Position numbers and translations under genes: made by a program
Notes under the pieces: generated by a model
What the model was told of the DNA's origin: nothing
Database searches by the model: none
The model's input: the letters and a program-made list of their open reading frames with translations, nothing else
NCBI GenBank assembly: GCA_005879315.1
Contig: VBLC01000048.1
Location: 17,919 to 81,918 of the forward strand
Origin: Deltaproteobacteria bacterium
GTDB taxonomy: Bacteria; Myxococcota; Myxococcia; Myxococcales; 40CM-4-68-19
DNA length: 64,000 nucleotides
Direction: 5' to 3'
Part shown: piece by piece, positions 60,612 through 64,000 of the stretch
How positions within the stretch are numbered: the first letter of the stretch is position 1
Layout of the letters: each line of letters starts with the position of its first letter

Positions 60612-61483
60612 CTGCCCTTGGCGACCTTCTTGCCGGCCTCGAACTTCCAGCCCTTCTCCTTCTGCCACTGCAGCTCGTCGTCGATGGTGAAGACGAGATA
60701 TTCGCTCCGGAGAGGGAGCAGGTTGATGCGCCCGTCGATGAAGAGCGTGGGCGTGCTCTCGACGCCGGCGGCCTTGCCTTCGCGGATGTGCTTCTCGACG
60801 ATCTCGTCGAACTTGCCGGCGTAGACCTGCTTGAGCATCTCCTCGCCGTCCAGCCCGGCCTCGCGCGCGTATTGCTGGAGGTCCTTGTCGTCGAGCTCTT
60901 CCTGATGGGCGAAGATGAGCCCGTGGAGCGGCCAGAACTTCCCCTTGGTGCGCGCGTACTCGGCGCAAGCGGCGGCGATGCGGGCGCGCGGATGCTGAGG
61001 GAAGGGGAAATGCTTGGAGCAGAGGCGGACCTTGCCCTTGCGCTGCTCGAGCACCAGGTCGTGGAGCGGCTGCACCGCCGCGGCGCAGTGCGGGCACTGG
61101 TAGTCGCTGAACTCGACGATGCTGATCGGCCCTTTGCCGAGGACGCCGCAGTTGTCGCTGCGCAGCTTGATCCGCTGCCGGGGGTCGAAGGAGGCATAGT
61201 ACTTCTCCACTACCTGCACGATGGTCGAGGAAGAAAATCCCTCGCGCGCGAATTGCTTGACCAGCTCGGCCATGCGCAGCGCGTGCGGATCCTTGACGCC
61301 CGCGGCGAGACACTTGGCGAGCGTGTCCTGGCAGCCGGCGTAGTCGAAGACGTCGGTCGCTACCTGGAGGAACGTTTCGCGCTGCAGGTCGGTGAGGCTG
61401 GAGAGGTCCGCGCGAGGCACGATCTGCTTCGCCTGATCGGCGGAGACCGGCGCGGCCAGGAGCAGCGAAAGAAGGAGCAGCAT
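60608..61483 (-). CDS. DsbA-family thioredoxin-fold protein
   Basis: ISIVEFSDYQCPHCAAAVQPLHDL; STPTLFIDGR. Confidence 0.9.
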   Translation of the reverse strand: MLLLLSLLLAAPVSADQAKQIVPRADLSSLTDLQRETFLQVATDVFDYAGCQDTLAKCLAAGVKDPHALRMAELVKQFAREGFSSSTIVQVVEKYYASFDPRQRIKLRSDNCGVLGKGPISIVEFSDYQCPHCAAAVQPLHDLVLEQRKGKVRLCSKHFPFPQHPRARIAAACAEYARTKGKFWPLHGLIFAHQEELDDKDLQQYAREAGLDGEEMLKQVYAGKFDEIVEKHIREGKAAGVESTPTLFIDGRINLLPLRSEYLVFTIDDELQWQKEKGWKFEAGKKVAKGR

Positions 61484-61494
61484 GCGGCGCGGGG

Positions 61495-62709
61495 TTATAG
61501 CGCAAAGAGAGAGGGAAGCGCCCGTCCTTCGAAGCCGGGGAAGAGCTTCTCGACGTCGGTCGCGCCCAGCTGCGCGGCGGCTGCGGCCGCGAGGACGCTG
61601 CGCAGGTCGGTGGTCACGGCCAGATCGCGGCCCTCGTAGAGCTGGTCGTCGCGCAGCCCCGGCCAGCGGCCGTGGATCTTCCCGCCGCGCACGCCTCCGC
61701 CCAGGACGAACGCGATGCTGCCGTGGCCGTGGTCTGTGCCGTTGGCGCCGTTCTGCCGCACGGTGCGGCCGAACTCGGTGGCCGCGATCAGCACCACCTC
61801 ATCGGCGCGCTTGCCGAGATCGCGCCGGAAGGCGGCGAGCGAATCGCCCAGTTGCCGCAGGTTGTTTGCGAGCTGCGCTGGCTGCGCCAGGTGCGTGTCC
61901 CATCCGGCGGCGTCGGCGCAGCCCACCCGCAGGCCGATCCCCGCCTTGATCAGCTGCGCCAGCTGCCGGAGCGACTGCGCGATGGGGCCCTGCGGATATT
62001 CCGCGTCGGGCTTCGGCGCCTCCGGTCCGAGCTTCGCCTCTAGCATTTCGAGCGCCGCGAAGGTCTCTTTGGCGGAGGCATCGTCCCGATAGAGCGCCTC
62101 GAACGCCGCGCGCGCCTGCAGGCGACCTTGCGGTCCGCCCGGCCCGCCCGCGAGTGGCCGCAGCCGGAGCTGATCGAGCGAGGCGAAGGCGAGCGCCTCC
62201 GGCCCTCCCTGGAGCGCTCGTGGCAATCGCGGCGAGACCGCGACGGCATCGAGCGGGGAGCGCTCGGCGATGGGCGCCTCGCGCAGCGCGCGCGCCAGCC
62301 AGCCGTCGGGGGTCGACTTCACGCCCGGCGTGCCCAGCTCGAGAAAATCCTGCGCATCGAAGTGGGAGCGGGTCCCGTCGGGCGAGCCGACCGCATGGAC
62401 GATGGCGAGCGACCCTTCCTTCCAGAAAGGGAGCAGCGCGCCGAGAGAAGGATGCAGGCCGAATCCGGGCACGCCCAGCTCGAGCAGATCCTTGGACGGC
62501 AGCGCGATTTGCGGCCGCAGCTGCGCAAGCCGCGCCTCGCCGTACGCTGGGACGGCGTGCAGCCCATCGAGCGCGCCGCGGAGGAAAAGGAAGACGAGGA
62601 TCTTCTTCCCCTCTCGCTCCTGCGCCAGCGCGCGCCGGGCGAATCCGGGCAAGAAGGACCCCGCCGCCACCAGCGCGCCTGAGCGCAAGATCATGCGCCG
62701 CGAGATCAT
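61495..62709 (-). CDS. DUF1501-type secreted protein
   Basis: SRRMILRSGALVAAGSFLPG Tat-like leader; KILVFLFLRGALDGLHAVPAYGE; ATEFGRTVRQNGANGTDHGHGS. Confidence 0.9.
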   Translation of the reverse strand: MISRRMILRSGALVAAGSFLPGFARRALAQEREGKKILVFLFLRGALDGLHAVPAYGEARLAQLRPQIALPSKDLLELGVPGFGLHPSLGALLPFWKEGSLAIVHAVGSPDGTRSHFDAQDFLELGTPGVKSTPDGWLARALREAPIAERSPLDAVAVSPRLPRALQGGPEALAFASLDQLRLRPLAGGPGGPQGRLQARAAFEALYRDDASAKETFAALEMLEAKLGPEAPKPDAEYPQGPIAQSLRQLAQLIKAGIGLRVGCADAAGWDTHLAQPAQLANNLRQLGDSLAAFRRDLGKRADEVVLIAATEFGRTVRQNGANGTDHGHGSIAFVLGGGVRGGKIHGRWPGLRDDQLYEGRDLAVTTDLRSVLAAAAAAQLGATDVEKLFPGFEGRALPSLFAL

Positions 62710-64000
62710 CGCCGCTGCAGCTCCGGCGCGCCGAGGAGCAGGCCCACCGCGCGCGCCGCTTGCAGCTCCGGCTTCGCGGGCGCCTTCTGGAGCTGATCGA
62801 GGAGAGATGCGCGCGTCTTTTCCGACAGCTCGCCGGCGCCGAGCTGCGCCGCCGCCTTGGTCAGAACCGAAGCAGGGTCGCTGCCGGCGAGCGGCGAGAG
62901 ATCGACCTTGACTCCCTGCAGCTGCCCGTTCGCGAGCTGCAGGCCGAAGTCGATCCGCGCCAGGAGGGCTCCCGACGAGAGCCAAGCCTGCGCGGTGTCG
63001 CCATAGCCGGTCGGGGGCTGCGCTGCGTAGAGCGGCTCGCCGATGCGCGCCACGGCGCGGGAGAGAGCGAGCGGATCGCCGACCTTTGCATCGAGCGCCC
63101 GCACCGCGCCCGCCACCAGCTCGAGCGGCGAACGCACCTTGGCGCGAAGGGCCCGGCGGCTCCAGAACTCCGGCGACTCGAAGATGGCGCGCAGCATCGA
63201 GCGGATGTCGCCCTGCGTGCGTTGGTAGGTCGCTGCCAGCCGCTCGACCAGCGCCTCCGGCGGGTCGTCGCTGACGAACCTTCGCGCCAGCTTGCCGGCG
63301 ATGAAGCGTGCCGTCGAGGGATGGCCGGCGAGAATGCGCAGCACCCTCTCGCCGTCTTCCTCTCCTCCTCCGGGGGAGATGACCTGGCCGAGCACGAGCT
63401 TCGGTCCGTAGTCGTGCATGCGCGGCCGGAAGACGAAGCGCGGATCCTTCTGCGGCTCCTCCACCGTCCAGCCGGTGAAGCAGCGAGCCACCTCGATGAT
63501 GTCCCGCTGGGTGTAGCCGCCCGCAACGCCGAGGGTGTGCAGCTCGAGCAGCTCGCGCGCGTAGTTCTCGTTCAGCCCGCCGCGCCGTGAGCGCCAGTTG
63601 TCGAGGTAGATCAGCATCGCGGGGCTGCGCGCGGTCGCTTCCAGCAGCTCGCCGAAATTGCCCAGCGCATTGGGCCGCAGCGAGCGCGTTTCGTACTCCG
63701 GCAAGAGCGCGGCCTCCATCTGCTTGCCGCCGAAGACGTTGAAGTGGTTGAACCAGAAGTCGGCCATCACCTCCTGCAGCTGGCGCTCGGAGAAGGCGGC
63801 GCGCACCAGCTTGACCTGCGCCAGCTGGGCGACGAAGTCCTTCTTCTTCATCCGCGCCTCCTCCAGCTCGCGCACCAGCGAGGACGAGTCCTCCTGGACC
63901 ACGTCGAACTGGTAGATGCGGTCGTACAGAGCCGGGTCGGCGATGCTCTCGGGATGGAGCTGGTCCTCGATGAACCGGGCGATCCCTTCGCGCTCGAGCA
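62706..64000 (-). CDS. DUF1800-type protein (truncated by window end)
   Basis: MADFWFNHFNVFGGK, YETRSLRPNALGNFGELLEATARSPAMLIYLDN, GLNENYARELLELHTLGVAGGYTQRDI; frame open to window edge. Confidence 0.9.
   Translation of the reverse strand, partial: LEREGIARFIEDQLHPESIADPALYDRIYQFDVVQEDSSSLVRELEEARMKKKDFVAQLAQVKLVRAAFSERQLQEVMADFWFNHFNVFGGKQMEAALLPEYETRSLRPNALGNFGELLEATARSPAMLIYLDNWRSRRGGLNENYARELLELHTLGVAGGYTQRDIIEVARCFTGWTVEEPQKDPRFVFRPRMHDYGPKLVLGQVISPGGGEEDGERVLRILAGHPSTARFIAGKLARRFVSDDPPEALVERLAATYQRTQGDIRSMLRAIFESPEFWSRRALRAKVRSPLELVAGAVRALDAKVGDPLALSRAVARIGEPLYAAQPPTGYGDTAQAWLSSGALLARIDFGLQLANGQLQGVKVDLSPLAGSDPASVLTKAAAQLGAGELSEKTRASLLDQLQKAPAKPELQAARAVGLLLGAPELQRR

Overview
High-GC bacterial chromosome segment, probably Myxococcota-like (inferred from GC content and gene style). 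It carries about 55 plausible genes, one intact tRNA gene, no rRNA and no visible CRISPR array. Housekeeping blocks include glpX, lepA-lepB, argS, sppA and astB. From about 24.1 to 40.1 kb there is a signalling/surface-protein cluster: a REC-GGDEF-EAL protein divergent from a run encoding a histidine kinase, a FecR-like lipoprotein, an Ig/beta-barrel protein, a soluble histidine kinase and a 2836-aa lipoprotein. That giant protein has at least nine tandem units with an exact 357-bp period. From 43.0 to 55.8 kb lies a probable decayed integrative island. It is bounded by an intact tRNA-Arg(CCG) gene and a 47-nt direct repeat of that tRNA's 3' end. It contains a complete kdpFABC operon with an unusual regulatory set: a sigma-54-type response regulator, a KdpD sensor-only protein and a separate HAMP/PAS histidine kinase. 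It also contains an unannotated 28-aa micro-ORF, twin TTGCAnnnTGCAA dyads spaced 32 bp, a porin, and remnants of an excisionase-like HTH, MntA/HepT and an alpha/beta hydrolase. All calls come from reading the sequence and translations. No database search was run.
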